Source: Mucilaginibacter celer
GTDB taxonomy: Bacteria; Bacteroidota; Bacteroidia; Sphingobacteriales; Sphingobacteriaceae
DNA length: 64,000 nt
NCBI RefSeq assembly: GCF_003576455.2
Contig: NZ_CP032869.1
Coordinates: forward strand, 5,580,001-5,644,000
Direction: 5' to 3'
The notes under the pieces are model-generated. The model did not search any database. It had not been told where the DNA came from and worked only from the letters and a program-made list of their open reading frames with translations. A program made the position numbers and the translations under genes. Of the stretch, positions 55,001 to 63,554 are shown one piece after another. Numbering within the stretch: position 1 is the stretch's first letter; each line of letters opens with the position of its first letter.

Positions 55001-55917
55001 CCAAATAGCACCGGCACCAAAATCACTACAGGTGCGCGCTTCTTCCTGAAATAAAATCCAAGAAAAACGATCAGGAATACCACCGTAATACCCTGCGTAA
55101 ACATCGAATCGCGGCGTAACTGCAGGGCGTTACCTACCGATACCGCCGTGGTACCGAAATAGCTGCAATTGATGGTTTTGAAATGTTTAGCTTGCAGGCT
55201 ATCTATGATACTGTCGATACCTTTCAGCATAACAGCATTCTCGCCGGTGTTATTGGGTGAGTATTTTGGTGTAATGAAGAGCAGCAGGTTTTTGTGATTT
55301 TTGGTCATCACATAGCTGTCGTACAGTTCAAAGTTTTCGTCGTATTGCAGCTGCTGTAGTTTTTTGAGGCCGAGGTAGGAGATGCCAACCGGGTCGGCGC
55401 TGATCATGCTTTTAAGGGCGAGGCCGGCCGGTGAGGTAAGCGTACGCAGATCGCGGGCGAGGGTTTCTTTTACTTTATCCGGATGGATGAGCGTGTCAAT
55501 ATCCTTGTAGTCTCGTTCGCTAAGATAAATAGGCAGATTTTTATTAATAGTACTGAAAAGCTGCATTACCAACCCATCATCAACCTTAGCGTTTATTTTG
55601 CCGATGTATCCTGGTAGCTTCTGCTGAACGGTTGCGGTAAAATTATCGGCATAGGCTATCAGGCTATCAGGTTCCTGCCTGGTGGTATCTTTTAACGAAA
55701 CCATCACCACCAGCTTTTCAACAAACTTGGAATTTTGGAAAATGTAGTTGAGTTTCTCAATCTTTTTATCCTTCGGCAGTACTTTAGAAATATCCTCCTC
55801 AAATTTTATCCGCGAAGCGAAAAAACCAACAAACAGAAAGCTTGCCGCAAACACAACATAAAACAGCGGCTTGCGGGCATTGAAATAGTTATAAATACCT
55901 ATTAGGATTTTTTCCAT
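52063..55917 (-). CDS. trifunctional MMPL transporter / acyltransferase / methyltransferase
   Basis: One frame of 1284 residues. Residues 1-~850 are an MMPL/RND transporter with about 12 helices and two large periplasmic loops; the functional GDDYSLF element is near residue 726. A PlsC-type 1-acylglycerol-phosphate acyltransferase follows: NHQSFLD with His902 and Asp907 (HX4D) and FPEGSRSPDGKMK. The last ~190 residues are a class I methyltransferase, motif I LDLGCGYGF at 1111-1119. Fusions of this kind are known in Bacteroidota flexirubin loci. It could methylate and acylate the pigment and export it. It lies 3 bases after the glycosyltransferase stop. Confidence 0.92.
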   Translation of the reverse strand: MEKILIGIYNYFNARKPLFYVVFAASFLFVGFFASRIKFEEDISKVLPKDKKIEKLNYIFQNSKFVEKLVVMVSLKDTTRQEPDSLIAYADNFTATVQQKLPGYIGKINAKVDDGLVMQLFSTINKNLPIYLSERDYKDIDTLIHPDKVKETLARDLRTLTSPAGLALKSMISADPVGISYLGLKKLQQLQYDENFELYDSYVMTKNHKNLLLFITPKYSPNNTGENAVMLKGIDSIIDSLQAKHFKTINCSYFGTTAVSVGNALQLRRDSMFTQGITVVFLIVFLGFYFRKKRAPVVILVPVLFGALFSLAVVYFVKGSISVIALGTGSVVLGIAVNYSLHVFNHYRHTRSIEQVIRDLAMPLTVGSFTTIGGFFCLEFVESEMLKDLGLFAAFSLIGASFCSLIFLPHFIASQKEQDEHIAKLSWIDKLSAYNPEYNKFIITGIVILTVVFSYTARNVSFETDMTRMNFMTDKLKASEAKLNAINKYALQSVYLLVEGKTLDGALRTNEKLSAQIEQLKEKNIVKKYSGVSSLIISDSLQQARITRWNNYWTPAKKQQLIAVLLKEGAALGFKPSAFDHFKQLINKDFRPVGQDEMAGIRTSLLDDYITERPGRAGVITLVKISPEDKTKLYNLFDDMPNVTVVDKQYLTNRFVGIINNDFASIAIMSSLLVFTVLLLTYGRIELTLVSFIPMFISWIWILGLMGLLGIQFNIVNIIISALIFGLGDDYSLFIMDGLLQEYKTGKKNLSSYKSSIFLSAITTVAGLGVLIFAKHPALRSIALISIIGIVCVVVMAQILIPFLFNLLIRNRVRKKQFPWTLSGFVISVFAFTYFVSGCLLSSFIGLFLIKLNPFKGRRSKYVYHVILSKFCWSMMYIMPNIRKRVVDKDPFEKPAVVISNHQSFLDILTLVMQHPKLILFTNHWVWNSPVFGAVVRMAGYFPVAEGVEQNVHELAEKVKQGYSMVIFPEGSRSPDGKMKRFHKGAFFLAEQLGMDILPIMLHGTGYNMTKGDFLLKNGTITIKYLPRIKADDTSFGIGYAERTKNINRYFKQEYQKLSDQIEQPAYFNEQLFYNYLYKGPVLEWYMRIKVRLEKNYQVFHNLLPKQGKMLDLGCGYGFMPYMLHFAAPEREFTGVDYDEEKIEVASNCFSKTDDINFVYADALQFEMQQYDAIIMADMLHYLQPDRQTHLIEKCITALNPGGKLIIRDGDADLQQRQKGTALTEVFSTRILGFNKTVDKGLSFISGRALKEIAAVHGLQCNQIDNSRYTSNIIFVMTKEGKPQ

Positions 55918-55920
55918 GTA

Positions 55921-57117
55921 CTACAACGCGGCTACGGGCCTCCGCTTAAACAGCTTTAACAAAGCAAAGGTGAGTAATCCTGCCGTAATACCGGCAATAA
56001 TGGCCAGCGAAATACTGCCATAAAGGTATTGTTCCAGGTGTTCGCCTATCGATTTGAGCGAGATTTTGTCAAGCGGTATCTCCACATCCTTGCCCCCCAT
56101 CCAAAGGCTGCCGGTTTTGTAACTCAAAAAAATAATCACCGGGATCATGGGCGGGAAACTGATGTGCGCAGCCGTAATTACAATGGCTTTGTTCAACCTC
56201 AGAATAATAGCCAGCGAAATAGCCACCAACAACTGAAAACCCCAGATGGGTACTATCCCCATAAAAACCCCAAACGCTACCGATTTTGCTTTAAGCTGCG
56301 GCGAGTGTGCCGGGTTAAAGAATAGATTTTTCAGCATCAGCTTCGCTTTTTTTTTATCAAAAAGCGTTCTGAAAAAATCACGCGGCTTGATCCATGCAAA
56401 AGTGATGATCACTAAAAAAGTATTCAGCACGCTGATGCGCGAAAAATCCTGGAAGGGGCGAAAATGCGAGATCCGGGTCTCTTTCGGCGCATAGTAAACT
56501 TTTACGGGCACCCAATCTATCTTAATACCTTTCCAGGCAGCGCGTACTATTACTTCTATCTCAAACTCGTATTTACGGGTAATGAATTTGCTGTTTTTTA
56601 ACAGGTGTATAGGATACAAACGGTAGCCCGATTGTGTATCCGGGCATTTGATCCCCGTTTCTACCCAAAACCAAAAATTAGAAAACTTATGCCCAAAACT
56701 GCTTTTCCCCGGCACGGATGACTGCTCCATATTGCGCGAACCGATGATAAGCGCGCCCGGTTCCTGCTCCAGTTTTTCGATAAAAGCAGGCAAATCGGCA
56801 GCAAAATGTTGCCCGTCCGAATCGATGGTGATGGCGTATTGATAGCCTTGTTCGGTAGCAAATTCAAATGCTTTGCGTAAAGCCCAACCTTTGCCCACAT
56901 TTTGGGTATAACTAACGGATTGTACCTGCGGAAATGACTGGATGATGGCCGGTGTACTATCCGAAGAACCATCGTTTACCACAATAACCTGGTTGGTATA
57001 AGCCAATACATCGGTAATGACGGAGGCCAGTGTGCCCTCGTTATTATAGGTGGGTATAATAACGCATACTTGTAATTGTTTAAACTTTGCCTGTATAAGT
57101 TGTAAGTTATCCGTCAT
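55921..57117 (-). CDS. family 2 glycosyltransferase fused to a DUF2062 membrane domain
   Basis: The product has 398 residues. The N-terminal GT2 part (residues ~12-235) has VCVIIPTYNNEGTLASVI, the DxD-type IDSDGQHF, and GSRNMEQSSVPGKS. The C-terminal ~140 residues are hydrophobic and match DUF2062 (SVAFGVFMGIVPIWGFQLLVAISLAIILRLNKAIV). It is the first gene of the leftward pigment operon, preceded by the long repeat-rich gap. The transfer substrate is unknown; dolichol-phosphate-type transferases are the nearest family. Confidence 0.88.
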   Translation of the reverse strand: MTDNLQLIQAKFKQLQVCVIIPTYNNEGTLASVITDVLAYTNQVIVVNDGSSDSTPAIIQSFPQVQSVSYTQNVGKGWALRKAFEFATEQGYQYAITIDSDGQHFAADLPAFIEKLEQEPGALIIGSRNMEQSSVPGKSSFGHKFSNFWFWVETGIKCPDTQSGYRLYPIHLLKNSKFITRKYEFEIEVIVRAAWKGIKIDWVPVKVYYAPKETRISHFRPFQDFSRISVLNTFLVIITFAWIKPRDFFRTLFDKKKAKLMLKNLFFNPAHSPQLKAKSVAFGVFMGIVPIWGFQLLVAISLAIILRLNKAIVITAAHISFPPMIPVIIFLSYKTGSLWMGGKDVEIPLDKISLKSIGEHLEQYLYGSISLAIIAGITAGLLTFALLKLFKRRPVAAL

Positions 57118-57252
57118 ATTGTATCAATCGCACGTACCGGCTTCAGTCCAGGTTTTAGGGGTTTTGTGGGTTTACGTTTATTGTTTTGCAAAGTTATTGT
57201 TTAAGGTTAAATTAAACGTTAAATTTTTGTGTGGAGATATACTGATCTAAAA

Positions 57253-57830
57253 TTAAGTGTTGTAATTAAGAAAAATCATATTCCAAAGACGATAACAAAA
57301 GCGCGTGGGGCTGACAGAAAAGCGGGCCGGGCGTATGGCCTCGTGGGCTGAAGCTTTTTTCTGTCTTGACTTTTTGGTTACTTTTGTGTCAAGACAAAAG
57401 TAACAGCCTCCGCGGCAAATGAGCGGCCAATGCTTGTTGTATTGAATCAAAGTCCGTCATCTATCGCGAATAACGAAAGCCGTTTGCTCGGGGAGTTACT
57501 CGTATGCTGGCGAGAGCATTCAAAACGAGCATTCTGTTATTTAACATACATTGGCCCGCTCAATCGCCGCGGGTTGGCTTTGTTCTTTTTCTTGATAAAA
57601 AGAACCAAAAATCAAGTCACCAGGAAGGCTTCTTTGTCGCACTGGCCTGCGCGCATCCCTACCCCTTTCCTTCCCTGCAAACCAGGCAGAACCACGGGCT
57701 GCTAAATTTTGCCCCACTGCGTTCGCTCGTGCCCCACGCTTCTGCAAAAAGTAGCGATGCCCCTTCCCACGCTCAAGTCCACCATCGTTCTGCCCGCTTT
57801 CGCCCGAAGCTTTCCTGCTGACGGGAGCTG
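57253..57830. repeat. repeat-rich intergenic region with two symmetric hairpins
   Basis: The 970-base gap 57118-58087 between the divergent pigment operons contains no supported gene. Within it, GTTACTTTTGT (57377-57387) pairs perfectly with ACAAAAGTAAC (57394-57404) around GTCAAG, and GTTCTTTTT (57582-57590) with AAAAAGAAC (57597-57605) around CTTGAT. Open frames here give low-complexity, basic peptides of a kind I associate with spurious calls in this family. The region must also hold the promoters for both operons, which I could not pinpoint. Confidence 0.55.
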
Positions 57831-58087
57831 CTATGAGTAGGCTTTTCGTTATATGGATTGATATTGTTTCTTTGCTTTTCCTACAATCTTCATCACTTGA
57901 GTCCGTTAGATAATTGCCGCTTGTCTCAGGGCAAGCAGTTGCAATCTTGTTTTCAAATTCAAGCATTTACTTTTTAATTATGGCGAGTTCGCCATAATTA
58001 AAATGATGGCTGTTTAACTACTTTGACATACATGAATACACCATCGTTCCGAAATCCAAACATTTACCTTATTTTCGCGCTGATTTT

Positions 58088-59671
58088 GTGGAGACGAATA
58101 ATCAAACCTTATTAAATAAAACAATTGCGCCGATGCTACAGGTTGGAGGGAAGGCCCTAACGCTGGATGATTTTTACCAGGTAATTTTTAATAACAGCAC
58201 TATTGTTCCGGATGAACGGGCGTTGAAAAACGTGGAAGCCAGCTTTAATTTTCTGGATGGCTTTTCGGCCAATAAATTGATTTATGGTATCAATACCGGC
58301 TTTGGCCCTATGGCGCAGTATAAGGTGAGCGATGAAAACCGGTTGCAATTACAGTATAACCTTATTCGCAGCCATGCCTCTGGCGGAGGCAATTTAATGC
58401 AGCCCCAACTGGTGAAAGCGCTGATGCTCGCCCGGTTAAACAGCTTTATGCAGGCCCACTCGGGCGTGCACCCCGAACTGGTGAGCCTGCTTACCGAACT
58501 TATCAACAAAAACGTTACGCCCTGCATATTTGAACATGGCGGCGTAGGTGCCAGCGGCGATTTGGTGCAGCTCGCCCACCTTGGCCTTGTTTTAATTGGC
58601 GAGGGCGAGGTAATTTACAATGGCGAGGTACAACCAGCCGCTGTTGTTTTTGAAAAACTGAATATTAAACCGCTACAGATCCATATTCGCGAAGGCCTGG
58701 CCATTATCAACGGCACTTCGGCCATGACGGGTATCGGGCTGTTGAATATCGTTCGCGCTAAAAAACTGCTGGGCTGGTCGATTAGGCTATCGGCCATGAT
58801 CAATGAGGTTGTGGGCGCTTTTGACGATCATTACTCGCAGGAGTTGAACAGGGTAAAACATCATACCGGCCAAAACGCGGTTGCGGCACAGCTGCGGGAG
58901 ATTTTGAAAGACAGCCAAATGACGCGCAGCCGTTCGGAGCATTTATATAATCCCGAAAATATCGATCAGGAAGTTTTTGAGGATAAAGTGCAGGAGTACT
59001 ATTCCCTACGCTGCGTCACGCAGATCCTCGGACCGGTTTATGATACCATTGCCCATGCCGAGCATGTGGTTGTTGATGAGCTGAACTCGGCAAATGACAA
59101 CCCGGTTATCGACCATGAAAACCATAATATTTTCCACGGTGGCAATTTTCATGGAGATTATGTGTCGTTGGAGATGGATAAGCTTAAGATAGCCGTTACC
59201 CGCCTGTCAATGCTATTCGAAAGGCAATTGAATTATTTGCTGAATGATAAGCTAAACCAGAAATTTCCACCGTTTCTGAACTTAGGCGTACTTGGTTTTA
59301 ATTTCGGCATGCAGGGTATGCAGTTTACTGCTACTTCAACCGTTGCCGAAAACCAAACCCTTTCGTACCCGATGTACGTACACAGCATCCCGAACAACAA
59401 TGATAACCAGGATATTGTAAGCATGGGCTGTAACGCGGCGTTGTTAACCAAAAAAGTGATCGATAACAGTTTCGAGGTGCTGGCTATCCAGGCCATGACC
59501 TTGCTGCAGGCCGTTGATCATCTTGACTGCGCTGATAAACTATCTACTCAAACCCATAAAATTTATACAGATTTAAGGGCGATATTCCCCAAATTTGTAG
59601 AGGATCAGCCTAAATATCCTGATCTGCAAAACGTTAAAAACTGGCTGGAAAACGCCGAACTTATTTCCTGA
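58088..59671 (+). CDS. tyrosine ammonia-lyase (HAL/PAL/TAL family), flexirubin type
   Basis: The 527-residue protein starts with GTG at 58088. The MIO cofactor tripeptide Ala155-Ser156-Gly157 is present in EHGGVGASGDLVQL, with the family motifs YGINTGFGP, LNSANDNPVID and QFTATSTVAENQ. From memory it is closely similar along its length to the characterised Flavobacterium johnsoniae tyrosine ammonia-lyase. The selectivity dyad reads Ser95-His96 (NLIRSHASG), as in that enzyme, and not the His-Leu of Rhodobacter TAL. It would produce 4-hydroxycinnamate, the starter for flexirubin. It is the first gene of the rightward pigment operon. Confidence 0.9.
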   Translation: METNNQTLLNKTIAPMLQVGGKALTLDDFYQVIFNNSTIVPDERALKNVEASFNFLDGFSANKLIYGINTGFGPMAQYKVSDENRLQLQYNLIRSHASGGGNLMQPQLVKALMLARLNSFMQAHSGVHPELVSLLTELINKNVTPCIFEHGGVGASGDLVQLAHLGLVLIGEGEVIYNGEVQPAAVVFEKLNIKPLQIHIREGLAIINGTSAMTGIGLLNIVRAKKLLGWSIRLSAMINEVVGAFDDHYSQELNRVKHHTGQNAVAAQLREILKDSQMTRSRSEHLYNPENIDQEVFEDKVQEYYSLRCVTQILGPVYDTIAHAEHVVVDELNSANDNPVIDHENHNIFHGGNFHGDYVSLEMDKLKIAVTRLSMLFERQLNYLLNDKLNQKFPPFLNLGVLGFNFGMQGMQFTATSTVAENQTLSYPMYVHSIPNNNDNQDIVSMGCNAALLTKKVIDNSFEVLAIQAMTLLQAVDHLDCADKLSTQTHKIYTDLRAIFPKFVEDQPKYPDLQNVKNWLENAELIS

Positions 59672-59704
59672 ATCTATTAAACCTTTTAATACCCGATATA
59701 TCTT

Positions 59705-60433
59705 ATGAAATGTGCATTAGTAACCGGAGGTTCGAGAGGGATTGGCAGGGCCATTTGCTATAAAATGGCAGCCATGGGTTATTACGTGCTGGTAAACTAT
59801 AAAGGCAACGTTGAGGAGGCCAACAATACCCTCGCCCAAATCAAGGAAAATGGAGGCGATGGTGAGTTGCTGCAATTTGATGTGGCCGACAAAAACGACA
59901 TCCAGCAAAAATTAGGTAGCTGGATTGAAACCAATACCGAAAAGTACATTGAAGTTTTAATAAACAACGCCGGCATTAAGGATGATGGCCTGATGATGTG
60001 GATGAAGGACGAGCAATGGGATGGTGTGCTAAACACCAGCCTCAACGGATTTTTCTACGTTACCCGCCTGGTGCTTAACGGCATGTTGGTAAAAAAATAC
60101 GGCCGCATTGTAAACGTGGTTTCGCTGTCGGGATTGAAAGGTTTACCGGGACAAGTGAATTACTCGGCCGCCAAAGCTGGCGTGATTGGTGCTACCAAAG
60201 CCCTGGCGCAGGAAGTTGGCCGCCGGGGAGTAACTGTGAATGCCGTGGCGCCGGGCTTTATCGCTACCGATATGACGGCGGGATTGGATGAAAAGGAGTT
60301 GAAAGCGATGGTGCCGCTGAAAAGATTTGGTACGCCCGAAGAGGTTGCACATGCGGTTGGATTTTTAGCATCAGCGGAGGCGGCTTATATCACTGCAGAG
60401 GTGCTTTCGATAAATGGCGGGTTGTATTCATAA
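59705..60433 (+). CDS. fabG: 3-oxoacyl-ACP reductase (FabG type)
   Basis: The 242-residue SDR has the NADPH motif TGGSRGIG (7-14), NNAG (87-90), and the catalytic Ser140, Tyr153 and Lys157 (VVSLSGLKGLPGQVNYSAAKAG). The spacing is that of classical FabG. It reduces beta-ketoacyl-ACP. In this locus it likely serves polyene extension with the ketosynthase and dehydratase, rather than housekeeping fatty acid synthesis. It begins 33 bases after the ammonia-lyase stop and is followed by a structured 319-base gap. Confidence 0.9.
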   Translation: MKCALVTGGSRGIGRAICYKMAAMGYYVLVNYKGNVEEANNTLAQIKENGGDGELLQFDVADKNDIQQKLGSWIETNTEKYIEVLINNAGIKDDGLMMWMKDEQWDGVLNTSLNGFFYVTRLVLNGMLVKKYGRIVNVVSLSGLKGLPGQVNYSAAKAGVIGATKALAQEVGRRGVTVNAVAPGFIATDMTAGLDEKELKAMVPLKRFGTPEEVAHAVGFLASAEAAYITAEVLSINGGLYS

Positions 60434-60448
60434 AAGCAACCGCCGCCG

Positions 60449-60546
60449 CCCGGCTCCAGCCGGGTGGCAACTATCAAACGGCCTCTGGCCGACGAAGCAC
60501 CGCAGGCCGGAGGCCTGAAAATAACGGTCACTCGGCTGGAGCCGAG
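60449..60546. repeat. cluster of four GC-rich palindromes
   Basis: Within ~100 bases are CCCGGCTCCAGCCGGG (60449-60464), CGGCCTCTGGCCG (60479-60491), CAGGCCGGAGGCCTG (60503-60517) and CTCGGCTGGAGCCGAG (60531-60546). The first and last are largely reverse complements of each other, so they can also pair across the array. The rest of the gap 60547-60752 is AT-rich and must contain the promoter for the ketosynthase genes if they have their own. Confidence 0.75.
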
Positions 60547-60752
60547 CGACGGCATTTTTAAATTACAAGTAACAAACAAAAGAGCAATTAACTCTTAATA
60601 TAAACTTAACCATCAGCCATTAGGATAGCAATATCTTATTGGCCGATATTTGAACCCGAAGTAACGCGATACATACAAAAACGTATAAAGTTTTATTTTT
60701 TTGTATTTTTATTGCATTTTGTTGACTATGTACTACAAGTTTTTGCTCGGAT

Positions 60753-61973
60753 ATGAATAGGGTTGTGATAACAGGGATGGGTATCTATTCGTGTATTGGG
60801 AAAAATCTTGAAGAGGTTAAAGAGTCCCTTTACGCGGGTCGGTCTGGTATTGTTTATGATCCCATCCGTAAAGATTTCGGTTACCGCTCGGGCCTCACCG
60901 GCGCGGTAGAAAAACCCAACCTTAAAGGTACGCTTGACCGCCGGGCCCGCATTATGCTGCCCGAACAGGGCGAATACGCCTACATAGCCACCGCCGAAGC
61001 TTTGCAGCAGGCCGGAATAGATGCTGATTACATCGCCAAAACCGATGTAGGCATTTTATACGGTAATGACAGCACAGCCAAGGCCGTGATTGAAACCACC
61101 GATATCATTCGCGAAAAAAAAGACACCATGCTCATCGGTTCGGGAGCGGTTTTTCAAACCATGAACTCTACCGTTACCATGAACCTGGCTACTATATTTA
61201 AACTGCGTGGGGTTAATTTTACCATTAGCGCGGCATGTGCCAGCGGTTCGCATTCTATCGGGATGGGCTACCACCTCATCAAAGCCGGGATGCAGGATTG
61301 CATTATCTGCGGAGGAGCGCAGGAGTTGAGCCATTATTCGATGGGGAGCTTTGATGCCCTTTCGGCGTTTTCAGTACATGAGGCCGATCCGGCCAAAGCT
61401 TCACGGCCTTTTGATCGTGACCGCGACGGATTAGTACCCAGTGGCGGCGCGGCTACCGTGATATTGGAAAGCCTGGATTCGGCACTAAAAAGAGGTGCTA
61501 CCATTTTAGGCGAGGTTGTAGGTTATGGCTTTTCATCAAACGGCGCCCATATCTCAAACCCAACGGTTGAAGGCCCGGTACGTTCATTAAATATGGCATT
61601 GAAAGATGCCAATATGCCGGCATCCGAAATTGATTATATCAATGCCCACGCTACATCAACCCCTGCCGGTGATGCCAGCGAGGCTAAAGCGATTGATGAA
61701 GTTTTTGGCGAGTACAAACCGCTGGTAAGCTCAACCAAATCCATGACAGGCCACGAGTGCTGGATGGCCGGAGCAAGCGAAATTGTGTATTCGATGCTGA
61801 TGATGCAAAATTCGTTCGTGGCACCTAACATTAATTTCGAAAACCCCGATGAGGATTCGGCTAAGCTTAATATAGCTACCGAAACCGTCGAAAAAAATAT
61901 AGATGTATTCCTGTCAAACTCGTTTGGGTTTGGCGGCACCAACTCGTCCCTGATTATTAAAAAATATATTTAA
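60753..61973 (+). CDS. beta-ketoacyl-ACP synthase (FabF/FabB family)
   Basis: The 406-residue protein has the full Cys-His-His triad plus Lys: Cys162 (SAACASGSHSIG), His299 (INAHATSTPAGD), Lys329 and His334 (STKSMTGHECWMAG). The C-terminal SFGFGGTNSSL is the closing FGFGGTN motif. It condenses malonyl-ACP with the growing chain. In this setting it should elongate the aryl polyene from the hydroxycinnamoyl starter. A separate chain-length factor is not present in the window. The ACP gene begins 11 bases later. Confidence 0.92.
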   Translation: MNRVVITGMGIYSCIGKNLEEVKESLYAGRSGIVYDPIRKDFGYRSGLTGAVEKPNLKGTLDRRARIMLPEQGEYAYIATAEALQQAGIDADYIAKTDVGILYGNDSTAKAVIETTDIIREKKDTMLIGSGAVFQTMNSTVTMNLATIFKLRGVNFTISAACASGSHSIGMGYHLIKAGMQDCIICGGAQELSHYSMGSFDALSAFSVHEADPAKASRPFDRDRDGLVPSGGAATVILESLDSALKRGATILGEVVGYGFSSNGAHISNPTVEGPVRSLNMALKDANMPASEIDYINAHATSTPAGDASEAKAIDEVFGEYKPLVSSTKSMTGHECWMAGASEIVYSMLMMQNSFVAPNINFENPDEDSAKLNIATETVEKNIDVFLSNSFGFGGTNSSLIIKKYI

Positions 61974-61984
61974 ACCCAGCCATT

Positions 61985-62242
61985 ATGCAAATTGAAGAGA
62001 TTATTGAAAGAATTAACAGCTTCCTGGCCGAGGAATTTGAGGTGGATGCAGAAAAAATGGTACCCACAGCAAATCTGAAAGAAACCCTTGATCTGGATAG
62101 CCTTGATTATATCGACCTCGTAGTAGTAATTGAAAGCAATTTCGCGTTCAAGGTAAAGCCCGAAGATTTTACAGGCATCGTTACCTTCCAGGATTTTTAC
62201 GATTACGTATTATCGCGCGTACAACCTAAGGAGCTTGTATAA
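61985..62242 (+). CDS. acyl carrier protein
   Basis: The 85-residue acidic protein contains the phosphopantetheine site Ser39 in LDLDSLDYIDLVV and the usual four-helix spacing. Its stop overlaps the next gene start by one base (TAATG). It carries the growing polyene and is likely activated by the AcpS encoded at 48499-48876. Confidence 0.93.
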   Translation: MQIEEIIERINSFLAEEFEVDAEKMVPTANLKETLDLDSLDYIDLVVVIESNFAFKVKPEDFTGIVTFQDFYDYVLSRVQPKELV

Positions 62243-63120
62243 TGCCCGCCTGGCAGGGAAAATCAAAAGGCACAACCCTTGGTTACCGCATTTTTGTTAG
62301 TGTTTTAAAAACGGCAGGCGTTAAGCCGGCTTATTTTATGCTGAGGTTTGTGGCACTTTACTACTTCCTGTTTTCGTGGCAAACATCCAAAGGCACGTAC
62401 TATTATTTCCATAAGCGGCTCGGTTTTGGTAAGGTAAAATCTCTGTTTAAGCTTTATAGCAACTACTACCTGTTTGGGCAAAGTATAATCGATAAGGTGG
62501 TGATCATGTCGGGCATCCCTAACAAGTTCACCTTTAATTTTGACGGGCGTGAAAACCTGCAGGCCATAGCAGCCATGAACCGCGGCGGATTACTGCTCAG
62601 CGCGCACATTGGCAGCTGGGAAATAGCCGGCGAAATCCTCGACCATATCAAAAGCCGCATTAATATAGTAATGTTTGATGGTGAGGACAAGCAAATTAAG
62701 CAGTACATGGACTCGGTAACCGGCGAGCGGAAAATAAACATCATTGTGATCAAAAACGATCTGTCGCATATTTTCCAGATCAACGCGGCCTTTCAAAATA
62801 ACGAGCTGGTTTGTATGCATGCCGATAGGTTTATTGAGGGCAATAAAACCATAACCAGGGAGTTTTTAGGTGAGGAGGCGAAATTCCCGGCTGGCCCCTT
62901 TGTAATGGCCGAAAAATTTAAAGTACCGGTAGCTTTTGTTTACGCCCTCAAGGAAAGTGCACTGCATTATCACTTTTTTTCGAGCCCGGTAAAAGATTAT
63001 TCGGACCTGCCCAAAGGCGAAGCTATGCAGCAGCTCACAACTGATTTTATAACCGGTTTTGAAAACAAAGTAAAAACGTACCCCGAACAATGGTACAACT
63101 ACTATAATTTTTGGCAATAA
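62242..63120 (+). CDS. LpxL/HtrB-like lipid acyltransferase
   Basis: The product has 292 residues, with the family motif GGLLLSAHIGSWEIAGEIL (HxxxxE-type active site) and the PxGPF-like FPAGPFVMAEKFKVPV. Classical members acylate lipid A from acyl-ACP. Inside a flexirubin/aryl-polyene locus they are thought to join the polyene chain to a lipid head group or resorcinol. No signal peptide is present, but there are membrane-binding helices near residues 25-50. The ACP gene is immediately upstream and the dehydratase immediately downstream. Confidence 0.85.
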   Translation: MPAWQGKSKGTTLGYRIFVSVLKTAGVKPAYFMLRFVALYYFLFSWQTSKGTYYYFHKRLGFGKVKSLFKLYSNYYLFGQSIIDKVVIMSGIPNKFTFNFDGRENLQAIAAMNRGGLLLSAHIGSWEIAGEILDHIKSRINIVMFDGEDKQIKQYMDSVTGERKINIIVIKNDLSHIFQINAAFQNNELVCMHADRFIEGNKTITREFLGEEAKFPAGPFVMAEKFKVPVAFVYALKESALHYHFFSSPVKDYSDLPKGEAMQQLTTDFITGFENKVKTYPEQWYNYYNFWQ

Positions 63121-63123
63121 GCA

Positions 63124-63546
63124 ATGACCTTACCAACAACCGATGTTTTGGCTTTAATACCCCAGCGATCGCCATTTGTAATGGTTGATACCCTGGTATC
63201 GGCATCCGAAGATACCACGCGCACCACACTGCTGGTATTGCCCGGTAATGTATTGGTAAACGATGGCGAACTAAGCGAAGCCGGGCTTACCGAAAACATC
63301 GCCCAAACAGCTGCGGCAGGTGCGGGATATGCGGCCCGGCAATTAAATAAACCCGTGCAACCGGGCTTTATAGGTGCGATAAAAAACCTGGGGGTGTTTG
63401 CCCTCCCAAAAGTTGGCGATACCATCGAAACTGAAGTTAAAATAGAGAACCAGGTTTTTGATGTAACCATCATTAAAGGAAAAATAACCTGCAAGGGCGA
63501 CACGTTAGCCCAATGCGAAATGAAAATATTTATTCAACCACAATAA
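63124..63546 (+). CDS. beta-hydroxyacyl-ACP dehydratase-like hotdog protein
   Basis: The 140-residue hotdog-fold protein begins LPTTDVLALIPQRSPFVMVDTLVSASEDTT, where PQRSPFVMVD replaces the usual PHR.PFL.vD of FabZ, so the first catalytic His is Gln. The segment EAGLTENIAQTAAAGAGYAAR carries the Glu-type second residue. Such proteins (ApeI/FabZ-like) dehydrate the hydroxyacyl intermediate in polyene loci. Whether the Gln variant is still active is unclear. Confidence 0.78.
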   Translation: MTLPTTDVLALIPQRSPFVMVDTLVSASEDTTRTTLLVLPGNVLVNDGELSEAGLTENIAQTAAAGAGYAARQLNKPVQPGFIGAIKNLGVFALPKVGDTIETEVKIENQVFDVTIIKGKITCKGDTLAQCEMKIFIQPQ

Positions 63547-63554
63547 TATCAACC

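Noticed and set aside
57541..57966. Open frame of 141 codons on the minus strand in the pigment gap
   Set aside because: Basic, low-complexity product overlapping symmetric repeats, with no family resemblance; judged a spurious frame across repeat DNA.
57118..58087. CRISPR array in the repeat-rich gap
   Set aside because: The repeats are inverted and irregularly spaced, not direct repeats with unique spacers; no cas genes are present.
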